A stretch of 64,000 bases of DNA from Pseudoglutamicibacter cumminsii (GCF_016907775.1 NZ_JAFBCO010000001.1:1798001-1862000); one strand, 5' to 3'; counted from the first letter of the stretch, positions 39,971 to 48,713 are shown. Translations and numbers: made by a program. The notes: generated by a model not told the origin, from the letters alone.

Positions 39971-41749
39971 CTAGCCTTTGCAGGTGACTTTCGGCCAGCC
40001 GTCGTAGCGGGTGGTCTGGGAGTCTTTGAGCACTTCGCCGGTTTCAACGTTGGTCCGGGTGCGGCTCACATCAACCGTGAAACCGCGTTTGCCACCGGAT
40101 TCTGGGATGCAGTGCGGATCGTTTGACGTGATGGTTGGCCCGGTCGTGTAGTTGTAGAAGTCGCTGGTTGAGGTCTTGACGTCCCACGTCTTGTGGCCGT
40201 ACACGGCGGTGTGAACCTTGTTATCGGCGAGCCACATCGCGACCACGACGGGTGCCTTGGTGTTGTTCTTCCACTTGACGTTGATCGAACCTTCCCAGTA
40301 CGTGGACTCGCGGCCGGCTGGGTAACGGTCGAACCAGCGGTTGTGTGGCCTCCATGCTTCGATGTCCATGCCTGCAAGGTAACCCGCGTTGTAGGCCATG
40401 GTAGCGATCTGGGAAAGCCCGCCGCCGACTGCCTTGGTCGACACGCTGTTGACGACTACGCCGGAAGAGTAGTAGCCGTTGGCCTCGGTCACTGGACCGA
40501 ATTTTTGGGCGAGGTCGAAGGATTCACCTGGCTCGACCACGCTTCCGTTGATGCGTTTGGAGCCTGCTACGAGGTTCTTGGTGCGTGTCGGATCGTATGG
40601 ATAAGGGGTCGCGAATTCAGCGACCTTCGTGATCTTCCACTTTTTCGCGTCCGCCGTCGTTACGGTCGGCTCTTGCGTCGTGAGGTTCACGGTCGCGGTC
40701 CGATCAGACGTCGACTGGGCGGCTTCACGGACTTTCTTGCCGAGCTCTCCGGCGTCCAGTCCCTTTCCGGTTTTGCTTGGAACGATCTCAGCTTTCGCGT
40801 TTGCTCCACTACCGACGAGCTTGAGGCTTGCGTTTTGTGCTGTCGAGTGAAGCTTGGAGTTGGATGACTCGACCGCGGATTTGAGGGAGTCGTCGTCGGT
40901 TTTGAGCTGTGGGGTCGAGTCTTTGACTTCCACGATGGTGGCTTTACTGAGGTCTTTGACGCTCAGTTCCGCGGTTTCATCGCCAGCTTTGACCGTGACT
41001 GGGCCGGAAAGGTACGGTTCCACGGTCGTGTCGATGAACTCGTTCCACTTGTCGGCGCTGACCTGTGGGTCGACGACCTTTGCATCAACAGTGACTGAGC
41101 GCTTGGCCGCGAAGGCGTTCTTGGTGATGGTGGTGCGCGCGAGGTCTTCGCTCACTTTGTGGCCGTCTTCGGGTTCGGTGAATTCCGGGCCGCTCTCGGT
41201 CAGGTTGACTTTGCCTTCGACCGGATCGGTTGTGAGGGCCTCGGCGACTTCTGTGGCCTTGTTTTTCAGTGGCTTATCGTCGATTGTTTGTTTGATCGAG
41301 ACTTCTTGGGAACCGCTCAAGCGCTCGATGATGGTCTGAGGGTTCCAGCTCCAGCCGGAAAGTTCTTCGAGGGTTGCCTTGGTGTCGATGCCGATGCCGG
41401 CCTTTGCGGGCGTGACTTTAGTGGTTGCGTTTCCGGCGGTGAGGGTCAGTTCTTTGTTGAGTTTGTTGCCGAGCTCTTTCTCGAGCTTGACAGAGGCCTC
41501 ATCAGTGGAGAGACCGGAAATGTCAACTCCGCTGACAGTCAGGTTGGCGGGCAGCTTGTCCGAGGTGTACCACGCGGATCCAACGTAGGCGGCGCCGGCG
41601 AGCAGGAGGACTCCGCCGGTGATGGACGTTGCGATCAGCCCGCCACGCTTACGCTTTGCGGCGCGGTTTTTGCGTGCGCGGCGGCTGGCTGGCTGAGGTG
41701 AAGACTGCTCTTGTGTTGCGGTCTCGTCCGGCCCAAGCTGTGAGTCCAT
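39971..41749 (-). CDS. VanW-domain envelope protein with peptidoglycan-binding-like repeats
   Basis: A 592-residue protein anchored by one N-terminal helix (LIATSITGGVLLLAGAAYVGSAWY, about residues 38-61) after a basic cytoplasmic stretch. Outside it, residues 70-370 hold two to three copies of the beta-rich domain common upstream of VanW (VSGVDISGLSTDEASVKLEKEL is the first). The VanW domain spans about 390-520, with VAGSKRINGSVVEPGESFDL, GGGLSQIATMAYNAGYLAGM and RHPAGRES-like RYPAGRESTYWEG. Its role is undefined; relatives lie in the wall and accompany vancomycin resistance loci, but VanW itself does not confer resistance. ATG 41749 follows AAGGG. Confidence 0.87.
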   Translation of the reverse strand: MDSQLGPDETATQEQSSPQPASRRARKNRAAKRKRGGLIATSITGGVLLLAGAAYVGSAWYTSDKLPANLTVSGVDISGLSTDEASVKLEKELGNKLNKELTLTAGNATTKVTPAKAGIGIDTKATLEELSGWSWNPQTIIERLSGSQEVSIKQTIDDKPLKNKATEVAEALTTDPVEGKVNLTESGPEFTEPEDGHKVSEDLARTTITKNAFAAKRSVTVDAKVVDPQVSADKWNEFIDTTVEPYLSGPVTVKAGDETAELSVKDLSKATIVEVKDSTPQLKTDDDSLKSAVESSNSKLHSTAQNASLKLVGSGANAKAEIVPSKTGKGLDAGELGKKVREAAQSTSDRTATVNLTTQEPTVTTADAKKWKITKVAEFATPYPYDPTRTKNLVAGSKRINGSVVEPGESFDLAQKFGPVTEANGYYSSGVVVNSVSTKAVGGGLSQIATMAYNAGYLAGMDIEAWRPHNRWFDRYPAGRESTYWEGSINVKWKNNTKAPVVVAMWLADNKVHTAVYGHKTWDVKTSTSDFYNYTTGPTITSNDPHCIPESGGKRGFTVDVSRTRTNVETGEVLKDSQTTRYDGWPKVTCKG

Positions 41750-41875
41750 GAATACCCTTCTGTAGTGCACGCGGAAGTGCACCTGTTTGAATGCTGGTGA
41801 AGCGCTCCCAACATTCTAAGGCTTTTCATATGTTTTATAGAGGTGGCGTGCGGGTTTGAGCTGTGGTCTAGCTCT

Positions 41876-42796
41876 CTATAGATCCCATCCGAGCAGGGTC
41901 GCTACAGCATCCAGGCGACGCAACGAGAGGGTTCCGTTGGCGACGGCCCGCAGCGCTGGTTTGGGCTGCAAGCCGAGACCTCCGGTTGCTGTTGTTAGTA
42001 GGTCGATGTCGTTAGCGCCGTCGCCGAGCCCTAATGAAGGGATCTGGTTATTGGAAGTCCATTGCGCGCGATGGGTGGCTTTGGCTTGGCGGTCGATGAC
42101 CGGCCCGGTCACGCGGCCGGTGAGTGCGGCGTCGCTGATCTCGAGGTGGTTGGCTACGGCTCCGTCGAGGCCGAGCCGTTCAGCGAGCGGGTCGAGGATC
42201 TGTTGGAATCCGCCGGAGACTGCATAGACTCTCCAGCCGCGCTGGTGCGCGGCGTCGATCAGTGTTTCGGCCCCGGCAGTTGGGGTGGTTTTGCTGGCGA
42301 CATTTTCGATGACGTCTGCCGAGAGTCCTTTGAGTACCGCGACACGTTCGCGCAGGCTTTGTTCGAAGTCGAGCTCGCCCCGCATAGCGCGTTCGGTCAC
42401 GGCGGCGACCTGGTCTTCGAGCCCCACGTGCGCGGCGAGCATTTCGATGACTTCTTGTTCGATCAGCGTTGAATCGACGTCGGTCACGATCGCGCCGGCG
42501 GGGGCGCTCCACGCAGCCAGTTCCGCGCTCGTCCATGCGGCCCATGCACACTCTGCGCCGGCAGCACTGGCTTCCGTTGCAATCCACTCACGCAAGCGGT
42601 CGCGTGCAACGGCAACTGCGTCGTCGTGAGTTAGGGTCCATGTTGCGGCAGCAAGATCAGGCGCGGTGTGGGGTGCGGGGCATTCGGCTTCCAGCAGTTC
42701 CCCGAGCAGGTCGGCAACCTGCGTGCGCGCGGCCGGAACAGAGGCCGTTGGAGCGACGAGGAACACGGTGGGCTTGGATGTGCGAGGAGTGCTCAT
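41876..42796 (-). CDS. serB: Phosphoserine phosphatase
   Basis: SerB dephosphorylates phosphoserine in the last step of serine synthesis. This is a HAD-superfamily enzyme: motif I is DVDSTLIEQEVIE near residue 104, motif II is VYAVSGGFQQI near 190, the Lys is in VIDRQAKA, and motif III is LGLGDGANDIDLL near 255. The N-terminal 95 residues form a poorly conserved region where longer SerB proteins carry ACT domains. ATG 42796 is chosen because residues upstream of it (an open frame to 43222) resemble no protein and overlap the divergent ABC gene. Length is 306 residues. Confidence 0.9.
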   Translation of the reverse strand: MSTPRTSKPTVFLVAPTASVPAARTQVADLLGELLEAECPAPHTAPDLAAATWTLTHDDAVAVARDRLREWIATEASAAGAECAWAAWTSAELAAWSAPAGAIVTDVDSTLIEQEVIEMLAAHVGLEDQVAAVTERAMRGELDFEQSLRERVAVLKGLSADVIENVASKTTPTAGAETLIDAAHQRGWRVYAVSGGFQQILDPLAERLGLDGAVANHLEISDAALTGRVTGPVIDRQAKATHRAQWTSNNQIPSLGLGDGANDIDLLTTATGGLGLQPKPALRAVANGTLSLRRLDAVATLLGWDL

Positions 42797-42877
42797 AGTT
42801 GCATTGTTTCGAATATTGAGCGGATGTTGCCCATCCATGGCGCAAGAATGACGCCGATGTGTCCTAAAGTGGTGTGC

Positions 42878-43663
42878 ATGAGCTCCGTTTTGAACCTGGA
42901 AAATGTCAGCCTGTGGCGTGGCCGGAAGTACCTGTTGAAGGATGTTAATTGGCAGGTGAAGGACGACCAGCGCTGGGTTGTGCTGGGTCCGAACGGTGCG
43001 GGCAAGACGACGTTGATGAAGATCGCGGCGACTCAGATGTTCCCCTCGGCGGGCACCGTCGACATCCTGGGCGAGCGTTTGGGGCGCGTCAACGTAGCAG
43101 ATGTGCGACCGTCGATCGGGCTGGCGTCGAACTCTGTGGCTGCGATGGTGCGTGAGCGTGAGCAGGCGCTGGACCTTGTGGTGTCCGCGGCCTACGGTAT
43201 GACGGGTCGTTGGAGCGAACACTATGACAAGGAAGACGAGCGTCGCGCGTTCCAGCTGTTGCAGGAATGGGGCGCGGGCACGTTGATGTCACGCCGGTTC
43301 GCGACGCTGTCTGGTGGCGAGAAAGCACGTGTTCTGATTGCTCGTGCTCTCATGACTGATCCTGAGCTGATGCTACTGGATGAGCCGGGTAACGGCTTGG
43401 ACTTGGGTGGACGTGAAGACTTGGTGTCGCGCTTGTCAGAGTTCGCTCGGAGCCCGTATGCGCCAGCGATGATCTTGGTGACGCACCATCTTGAGGAGAT
43501 CCCTCCGGGTTTCACGCACGTCCTGATGCTCAAGGACGGCGAAGTGACGGCGAAGGGCCCGCTGGATGAGACTCTCACGGAAGAGAACCTGAAGAGGACG
43601 TTCGGCATGGATGTCACGCTGACCCGGACTGAACAGGGTCGCTTTAGCGCGTTCGCCCGCTAG
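42878..43663 (+). CDS. ABC transporter ATP-binding protein, YlmA/ModF-like
   Basis: A stand-alone ATPase of 261 residues. Walker A is LGPNGAGKTTLMKIAA near residue 38, the signature is ATLSGGEKARVLIARAL, Walker B is LMLLDEPGNGLDLGGRE, and the H-loop is ILVTHHLEEIPPGFTHVLML. The form DEPGNGLD plus HHLEEIP(P) is typical of the actinobacterial YlmA-like group, which lacks a partner permease gene nearby. No membrane subunit is adjacent; the next gene is a TauE-type permease that does not use ABC ATPases. The start ATG has no strong ribosome site. Confidence 0.83.
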   Translation: MSSVLNLENVSLWRGRKYLLKDVNWQVKDDQRWVVLGPNGAGKTTLMKIAATQMFPSAGTVDILGERLGRVNVADVRPSIGLASNSVAAMVREREQALDLVVSAAYGMTGRWSEHYDKEDERRAFQLLQEWGAGTLMSRRFATLSGGEKARVLIARALMTDPELMLLDEPGNGLDLGGREDLVSRLSEFARSPYAPAMILVTHHLEEIPPGFTHVLMLKDGEVTAKGPLDETLTEENLKRTFGMDVTLTRTEQGRFSAFAR

Positions 43664-43677
43664 AAACTGGTGCGCCT

Positions 43678-44475
43678 GTGGGTGAGTGGGAGCTCTGGCA
43701 GCTCGCTTTAATTTTCTTGTCTGGCTTGTGGGCCGGGACCATCAACACTGTTGTGGGTTCCGGCACGCTGGTGACGTTCCCGGTTCTGGTGTCGATGGGC
43801 ATGAACCCAGTGAACGCGGTGGTTTCCAACGCGATGGGGTTGGTGGCCGGCGGTTTCTCTGGGGCCTATGGTTACCGCGAAGAACTCAAGACGGTTCCAC
43901 GCACGTTCCTGCGTCTTCTTCCGGCATCGCTTATGGGTGGGTTGTGTGGCGCGGCGTTGCTTCTGAACGTTCCGGATGATGTCTTCGATTGGGTTGCTCC
44001 CGCGCTCATTGTTTTCGCGCTGGTGTTGGTGATTTTTCAGCCGCGGCTTTCTGCCGCAGTTAAGGCCCGCGCCGGCTCGACGCAATTGCGTACCCCGGAC
44101 CACCAGCAGTTGTCGCCGCTGCTGTATGTGTTGGTGTTTCTTACGGGTGTCTATGGTGGGTTTTTCACTGCCGCGCAGGGCGTTATTTTGTTCGCGATCT
44201 TCGGCGTGATGCTGTTTGGTTCGTTGCAACAGTCGAATGCGCTCAAGGTTGGGTTGACGTTGGTCGTGAATATTGTGGCCGCGCTCAGCTACTTGGTGTT
44301 TGCGTGGGACAGGATTTCGTGGCCCGTGGTTTTGATGGTCGCGGCTGGTTCGACCGTGGGTGGTTGGATCGGTGGGCGAGTGGGCCGCAAACTCTCTCCC
44401 TCGGTTTTGCGTGGCACCATCGTGGTGATCGGTCTTGTGGCTGTTGTGTCGATGGGGTACAAGCTTTTCGCGTAG
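43678..44475 (+). CDS. TauE/SafE-family membrane permease
   Basis: A 265-residue integral membrane protein with about eight helices arranged as two related halves. Each half opens with a pattern of the TauE/SafE family: GLWAGTINTVVGSGTLVTFPVLVSMGMNPVNAVVSN near the start and GVYGGFFTAAQGVILFAIFGVMLFG in the middle. Members export sulfite, sulfoacetate or other small organic anions; the substrate cannot be deduced here. The start is GTG 43678 at 15 bases after the ABC ATPase, so the two may be co-transcribed. Confidence 0.83.
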   Translation: MGEWELWQLALIFLSGLWAGTINTVVGSGTLVTFPVLVSMGMNPVNAVVSNAMGLVAGGFSGAYGYREELKTVPRTFLRLLPASLMGGLCGAALLLNVPDDVFDWVAPALIVFALVLVIFQPRLSAAVKARAGSTQLRTPDHQQLSPLLYVLVFLTGVYGGFFTAAQGVILFAIFGVMLFGSLQQSNALKVGLTLVVNIVAALSYLVFAWDRISWPVVLMVAAGSTVGGWIGGRVGRKLSPSVLRGTIVVIGLVAVVSMGYKLFA

Positions 44476-44558
44476 GGGGCATGGGAAACCCACACGTATA
44501 ACCGGACCCAGGAGACGCAACGCGCCCGGCTCAGTGTGCTATCTGCCCGTTGACCATG

Positions 44559-44564
44559 TAGACT
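44559..44564 (+). promoter_or_regulatory. -10 element for rpmE2
   Basis: TAGACT, about 98 bases upstream of the rpmE2 ATG, in the gap after the TauE gene. No Zur-type palindrome was recognised by eye in the leader, although many type B L31 genes are zinc-regulated. Confidence 0.35.
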
Positions 44565-44661
44565 TGTAAAGCTGTTCACGCACGTGCGCGTGCCTGAACG
44601 CCACCGAAACCATCGCGACTGGCAAAATCCAGGCGCACTAGAACTTTTAAGGTGCAGATAT

Positions 44662-44919
44662 ATGAAGGCTGAAATTCACCCAACGTACGAGCCGGTCGTT
44701 TTCCGTGACCTGGCTTCCGGCGAGAAGTACTTGACTCGCTCGACCATGACTTCCGACAAGACCATCGAGTGGGAGGACGGCAACACCTACCCGGTTGTTG
44801 ACGTTGAAATCTCCGCGGCATCGCACCCGTTCTACACGGGTAAGCAGCGCATTATGGACTCCGCTGGTCGTGTGGAGCGCTTCAACCAGCGCTTCAAGGG
44901 CTTTGGCGGCAAGCGCTAA
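44662..44919 (+). CDS. rpmE2: 50S ribosomal protein L31 type B (zinc-independent)
   Basis: The 85-residue protein opens [16 protein letters not shown] and carries [25 protein letters not shown], the L31 core. The CxxC metal site of type A L31 is absent: there is no cysteine at all. It is therefore the zinc-free paralogue (YkgM-like) that replaces the zinc form during zinc shortage in other bacteria. AAGGTG lies upstream of the ATG; in-frame codons back to 44584 are not conserved. No L33 or S14 paralogue lies beside it, unlike many Zur-controlled clusters. Confidence 0.93.
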   Translation: MKAEIHPTYEPVVFRDLASGEKYLTRSTMTSDKTIEWEDGNTYPVVDVEISAASHPFYTGKQRIMDSAGRVERFNQRFKGFGGKR

Positions 44920-44968
44920 ACTCTGCATCGCAAGATTTGTTGCGCTCACATTGTGAAGCGCTCCGATT

Positions 44969-45002
44969 GAAGGGGCTGGCACCTGAAGGTGTCGGCCCCT
45001 TC
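44969..45002 (+). terminator. Terminator after rpmE2
   Basis: An imperfect hairpin: GAAGGGGC and GGCACC (44969 onward) pair with GGTG and GCCCCTTC (to 45002), around TGAA with a small internal mismatch. It lies about 50 bases after the rpmE2 stop. Confidence 0.6.
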
Positions 45003-45027
45003 TGCATGCCGGCGTTAGGGTAGAAGC

Positions 45028-46119
45028 ATGAGCAGCAGCGTGAACAGCAAGCAGTCGGAGTTTACTCATCACGGCGAGTACAAGGTCCCTGGAGGCAAGC
45101 TCGTGGTGGCGGACCTAGCGGTGGCGGGGGACCGCATCGAGCGCGCGATGATTAACGGCGATTTCTTCCTTGAACCTGACGAGGCGTTGGCGGATATCAA
45201 CGGTGCGATCGAGAGGCTCGATGCGAGAGCTAGCCATTCTTCGATCGTTGAGGCTGTTGAAGCTGGACTTCGTGAGGACGCGGTCATGTTCGGCTTTGAC
45301 GCGCACGCCGTTGCCACAGCGGTGCGGCGCGCGTTGGGGCACGCGACGACGTGGGCTGATCATGACTGGGAGGTTCTTGAGCCGGTTGCGTACCCGATTT
45401 CGTGGAATACGGCTCTCGACGAGGTTTTGACGCGGCAGGTCGCTGCCGGTAAGCGTAAGCCGACGTTGCGTTTGTGGGAGTGGAATGAGCCGGCTGTGGT
45501 GATTGGTTCTTTCCAGTCACTAGGCAATGAGGTCGATGCGGCGGCTGCTGAAAAGCATGATGTCACGGTGGTGCGCCGCATCAGTGGTGGCGGCGCGATG
45601 TTTATGGAGTCGGGTAACTGCGTGACGTATTCGCTCACGGTGCCAGCGACGTTGGTTGATGGGATGAGCTTTGCGGATTCCTATCCGTTCTTGGATGCGT
45701 GGGTCATGGAGGCGTTGCGTGAGCTTGGTGTCGAAGCGCACTATGTACCGCTGAACGATATTGCGACGGATCAGGGGAAGATCGGCGGTGCCGCGCAGAA
45801 GCGTTTGGCCGGGGGCGGCCTGTTGCATCACGTGACGATGAGTTATGACATTGACGCCGACAAAATGATGGACGTTCTGCGGATTGGTCGCGAGAAGATC
45901 TCTGACAAGGGGATTGCGTCCGCGAAGAAGCGCGTTGATCCGCTGAAACGTCAGACCGGAAACACTCCGCGCCAAGAGATCCTTGAAGTCATGATGAGCA
46001 CGTTCGAGCGCAAGTATGGTGCTCGTCGCGTGCAATTGGATGAGGCAACGTTGGCGGAGGCCCGAAAGCTTGCCGAACAGAAGTTCCAAGACCCAGAGTG
46101 GACCGCTCGTTTGCCGTAG
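45028..46119 (+). CDS. Lipoate-protein ligase with N-terminal accessory domain
   Basis: A lipoate-attachment enzyme of 363 residues. The N-terminal 95 residues (GGKLVVADLAVAGDRIERAMINGDFFLEPDEAL) match the small accessory domain that in Escherichia coli LplA is C-terminal. The catalytic domain follows with WEWNEPAVVIGSFQS, the lipoyl-binding RRISGGGAMFME near residue 182, and GKIGGAAQKRLAGGGLLHH with the conserved Lys. It probably salvages lipoate onto E2 and GcvH proteins. The start is ATG 45028, preceded by TAGAAG as a possible leaderless -10. Domain order is the reverse of LplA, which has a parallel in archaeal split LplA/LplB. Confidence 0.82.
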   Translation: MSSSVNSKQSEFTHHGEYKVPGGKLVVADLAVAGDRIERAMINGDFFLEPDEALADINGAIERLDARASHSSIVEAVEAGLREDAVMFGFDAHAVATAVRRALGHATTWADHDWEVLEPVAYPISWNTALDEVLTRQVAAGKRKPTLRLWEWNEPAVVIGSFQSLGNEVDAAAAEKHDVTVVRRISGGGAMFMESGNCVTYSLTVPATLVDGMSFADSYPFLDAWVMEALRELGVEAHYVPLNDIATDQGKIGGAAQKRLAGGGLLHHVTMSYDIDADKMMDVLRIGREKISDKGIASAKKRVDPLKRQTGNTPRQEILEVMMSTFERKYGARRVQLDEATLAEARKLAEQKFQDPEWTARLP

Positions 46120-46490
46120 TTCGTTTGCCGTGGAGCATCATCAACTTGACATAAGCTAACTTTTTCGTGGCCATCACCGAGTACAGGGTGGTGGCCACGA
46201 ACGGTTTTAGCCCCGAGAACTCGCGCATTAAAACGAATAAAGCTCCACTTATAAACAATGCTGAAAATAAAATCACTGTAGATCCGCTGCGCGGTCTGCT
46301 TAGCGTTAAGAACACCGGGCCCGGGAAATAGGTCGCCCACAAATGGGGAACCAGTACACCCGGGTCTGTTGCAAGGCAAGTACGCAAGAAAACCGAACAA
46401 AACGTGCCTCATCAACGGCACGGTTCGTCTAGAACACGATTCATCTAGGTAAACCAGCAACCGCTGGAACGCAACATGTTGGAGGTTCTT
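46120..46490. other. Non-coding gap before the secreted protein gene
   Basis: This 371-bp gap contains no convincing gene. It holds a 13-bp hairpin with one mismatch (46166-46178 with 46187-46199), which is a probable terminator for the ligase gene. An AT-rich tract follows at about 46215-46290. A smaller hairpin CGTGCC/GGCACG (46403-46408 with 46417-46422) and a short direct repeat TTCGTCTAG / TTCATCTAG lie within 70 bases of the next start. TTGACA at 46145 is a possible -35 without a clear partner. Confidence 0.5.
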
Positions 46491-47282
46491 GTGAAAACCG
46501 TACGCAATATTGCAACAGCAACAGCAACCGGACTACTCATCGGTGGGCTTGCTCTCGGCGGAACAGCCATGGCCAGTCCAACGGTCTCCGTAGCACCGAA
46601 CGCGGAAGCAACTGTCGCCTCGTGCTTCGCGGATGCCAACACGCAGTTCCTCACCGTTCAGCAGAACCTCGAAGCCACGTTGGGCAACCTGAAGGTAGCG
46701 GATAAGAAACTCCTCGCCGAGGACTACCAGTCCAACAACTATTCGGCTGACCTGAAGGAAAACATCGAGCTCTCGCAAGAGAAGAGCGAAGGCGCAAAGA
46801 AACTCGTTGCGTCAGCCCTGCTCATCGCCGAGGACGGATACGGAAGCCTTGAAGACCTGAACGCTGCCGTGTCGAAGGCCAAGGCAGATCTTAACGCTGC
46901 CACAAAGGCCTACAAAGAGATCGTAGAGAAGGAAAAGAAGGGCGAGATCTCAGGCGAAGAAGCTGAGAAAGCCAAGAAGAAGGCCGCCGATGCGGTAGCT
47001 GAGGCAACCGGCGCCTACAACGAAAAGTTGACCGATCTCTCTTCGGTACTCAAACAGCTACGGGCCGCGCGCAACGTCAATGGCGAGGGCCGCGATGCTG
47101 CGCAGGCCGGACTCAACAACCTCATGCAGGCCAAAGACGCCGGATACCCACCGGCGAATAACGAAGAGATCAAGAACGCTTTGATCAACGCCGACAAGTC
47201 AGCACTCAAGGCAGATGAAGGCCTGGAAAAACTCTTGGCTGGAGACTGCTCGGAGCTCGTTGATCAGCCAGGAACCAACTAA
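46491..47282 (+). CDS. Secreted helical protein of unknown function
   Basis: A 263-residue exported protein that I do not recognise. It has a Sec signal peptide: MKTVRN, a hydrophobic GLLIGGLALGG core and cleavage after AMA (about residue 28). The mature part is highly charged and helical, rich in Lys, Glu and Ala, with coiled-coil character in the 85-190 span. The stretch EIVEKEKKGEISGEEAEKAKK is an example. There are two cysteines only, at about residues 45 and 253, near the two ends of the mature chain, which could pair. No LPXTG motif, transmembrane tail or lipobox is present, so it should be released. The start is GTG 46491, six bases after GGAGG. Confidence 0.75.
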   Translation: MKTVRNIATATATGLLIGGLALGGTAMASPTVSVAPNAEATVASCFADANTQFLTVQQNLEATLGNLKVADKKLLAEDYQSNNYSADLKENIELSQEKSEGAKKLVASALLIAEDGYGSLEDLNAAVSKAKADLNAATKAYKEIVEKEKKGEISGEEAEKAKKKAADAVAEATGAYNEKLTDLSSVLKQLRAARNVNGEGRDAAQAGLNNLMQAKDAGYPPANNEEIKNALINADKSALKADEGLEKLLAGDCSELVDQPGTN

Positions 47283-47283
47283 A

Positions 47284-47302
47284 CGCTTCCACCGCGGAAG
47301 CG
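47284..47302 (+). terminator. Short hairpin at the end of the secreted-protein gene
   Basis: CGCTTCC pairs with GGAAGCG around ACCGC, two bases after the stop codon. It is weak and lies just before the larger split terminator. Confidence 0.35.
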
Positions 47303-47370
47303 CCACATAAAATCGTGGGCACGTCACCAAGCTTCGTGAACTAGCCCCCGAAAGTTGGACTGGTTTTATT

Positions 47371-48222
47371 TTAGGCGGCTGAGGCTTCAAGGGTCTGGCT
47401 CCGGTATTGCATCGGGGTCAGGCCCTTGAGTCGTTGTTGGACTCGTGTGGTGTTGTACCAGTGGATGTAGTCGTTGATAGCAGTGGTGAATTCTTCGACT
47501 GTGGTGAAGGTTTCACCGTGATACATCTCGGTTTTGAGGTGTCCGAAAAAGTTTTCCATCACTGCGTTGTCGTAGCAGTTGCCTTTGCGTGACATCGAAA
47601 GTGTTCCTTGGTGCGCATCCACGAGGTCGCGCCAGGATGAGTGTTGGTATTGGAACCCTTGGTCGGTGTGCATGATCCAGCCCGGTGCTGGCGAGTGTTG
47701 GGTGAGGGCTTTCTTCAGCGATGAGGCAGTCAATGCTGTGGAGGGCGAGGTCGCTATGGTGTGGGCGATGATCGTGTGATCGAACAGGTCCATGATCGGT
47801 GAGAGATAGACGCTGTGTCCTGCGATCCGGAACTCGGTGACATCACTGACCCAGGCTGTATTCGGTGCTACCGGCATAAAGTTACGGTCCAACACGTTCG
47901 GTGCGATATGACTGATCGCACCCTTGTAGGAGACATAGGGTCGGCGGCGTCTGATCTTAGCTTTCAAGCTCATCTGGTGCATGAGTTTATAGACCAGTTT
48001 ATGGTTGATAACCCAGCCCTGGTTGCGTAGGTCTTGTAGCACTCGACGGTACCCGTACCGGTGTTTACTGGATTCGAAACTCTGTTGGATCGCGGCTTTA
48101 AGAGCTGCGTGCTTATCGGCAGTAGCAAGCCGTTTCTGGTGATAGAAATACGTTGATCGTGGCATCCGGGCAGCACGCAACAGGTCGTTGAGGCGATGTT
48201 GGGACTTGAGGGTGACGATCAC
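47371..48222 (-). CDS. IS3-family transposase, OrfB (DDE catalytic part)
   Basis: OrfB is the integrase-core half of the IS3 transposase, 283 residues from its first Met. It is normally made as an OrfA-OrfB fusion by ribosomal slippage. The first catalytic Asp is in AWVSDVTEF, the second in HTDQGFQY, and the Glu in NAVMENFFGHLKTE. HRYGYRRV upstream is the usual HTH_21-like block. In the shifted frame the coding sequence extends upstream without a stop to the A7 site at 48264-48270. All catalytic residues are present, so the enzyme looks functional. Confidence 0.93.
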   Translation of the reverse strand: MIVTLKSQHRLNDLLRAARMPRSTYFYHQKRLATADKHAALKAAIQQSFESSKHRYGYRRVLQDLRNQGWVINHKLVYKLMHQMSLKAKIRRRRPYVSYKGAISHIAPNVLDRNFMPVAPNTAWVSDVTEFRIAGHSVYLSPIMDLFDHTIIAHTIATSPSTALTASSLKKALTQHSPAPGWIMHTDQGFQYQHSSWRDLVDAHQGTLSMSRKGNCYDNAVMENFFGHLKTEMYHGETFTTVEEFTTAINDYIHWYNTTRVQQRLKGLTPMQYRSQTLEASAA

Positions 48223-48230
48223 CTGGACCT

Positions 48231-48713
48231 TCAGGCGTGTCCCTGACTCCTGAAGTCTCGCAATTTTTTTAGGTAAGCGTTCTCAGCCTGCAACCGTTCC
48301 ACTTCCCGGCGTAGCTTTTCCTCTTCAGTCAAAACCTTAGGCTTGCTAGATCCTTTAGGCCTGCCCTTCGGCTTCGGGCGCAACGCCTCGTCACCGCCTT
48401 TACGCCAAGCCCCTACCCACTTCGTGACGACCTCATCAGCACTCAACTGGTACTCACGAGCTAACTGTTGCCGTGTCGCGCCAGCCAGGAAACGCTCAAC
48501 GACTTCTTTCTTGGTCTCATAGCTGTACTGCTTTTTAGTTCGTTTCTGCACAAGGCACAGCCTGCCATGAAGCCGGAACCTATGGTAGAGCTTCACAACC
48601 GGATCGCGGCGCACACCAAGAACACGAGCAGCCACATGGAATCCCATACCTTGCTCAAACAACTCCACTAACCGTTCACGTTGAGACTGACTCAACGAAC
48701 TACGTGACTGCAT
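48231..48713 (-). CDS. IS3-family transposase, OrfA (DNA-binding part)
   Basis: OrfA is the helix-turn-helix half of the IS3 transposase, 160 residues. Two HTH segments are visible (SQRERLVELFEQGMGFHVAARVLGV and KKEVVERFLAGATRQQLAREYQLS). Next comes a basic linker RPKPKGRPKGSSKPK, and a leucine-rich helix LTEEEKLRREVERLQAENAYLKKL serves multimerisation. ATG 48713 follows GGGGAG; a GTG at 48728 overlaps that site. The frame ends 14 codons after the A AAA AAA slippery heptamer. Confidence 0.92.
   Translation of the reverse strand: MQSRSSLSQSQRERLVELFEQGMGFHVAARVLGVRRDPVVKLYHRFRLHGRLCLVQKRTKKQYSYETKKEVVERFLAGATRQQLAREYQLSADEVVTKWVGAWRKGGDEALRPKPKGRPKGSSKPKVLTEEEKLRREVERLQAENAYLKKLRDFRSQGHA
48264..48270 (-). 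other. Programmed -1 frameshift site in the IS3 transposase
   Basis: On the coding strand the codons CTA AAA AAA give the heptamer A AAA AAA. A -1 slip here joins OrfA to the OrfB frame without a stop between (reading KKIARLQESG onward). Confidence 0.8.

Noticed and set aside
42797-43222. N-terminal extension of serB
   Set aside because: The extra 142 codons overlap the divergent ABC gene and resemble no ACT domain.
46145-46460. Leftward open frames in the gap before the secreted protein
   Set aside because: No ribosome site or recognisable domain, and they overlap the 3' end of the ligase gene.
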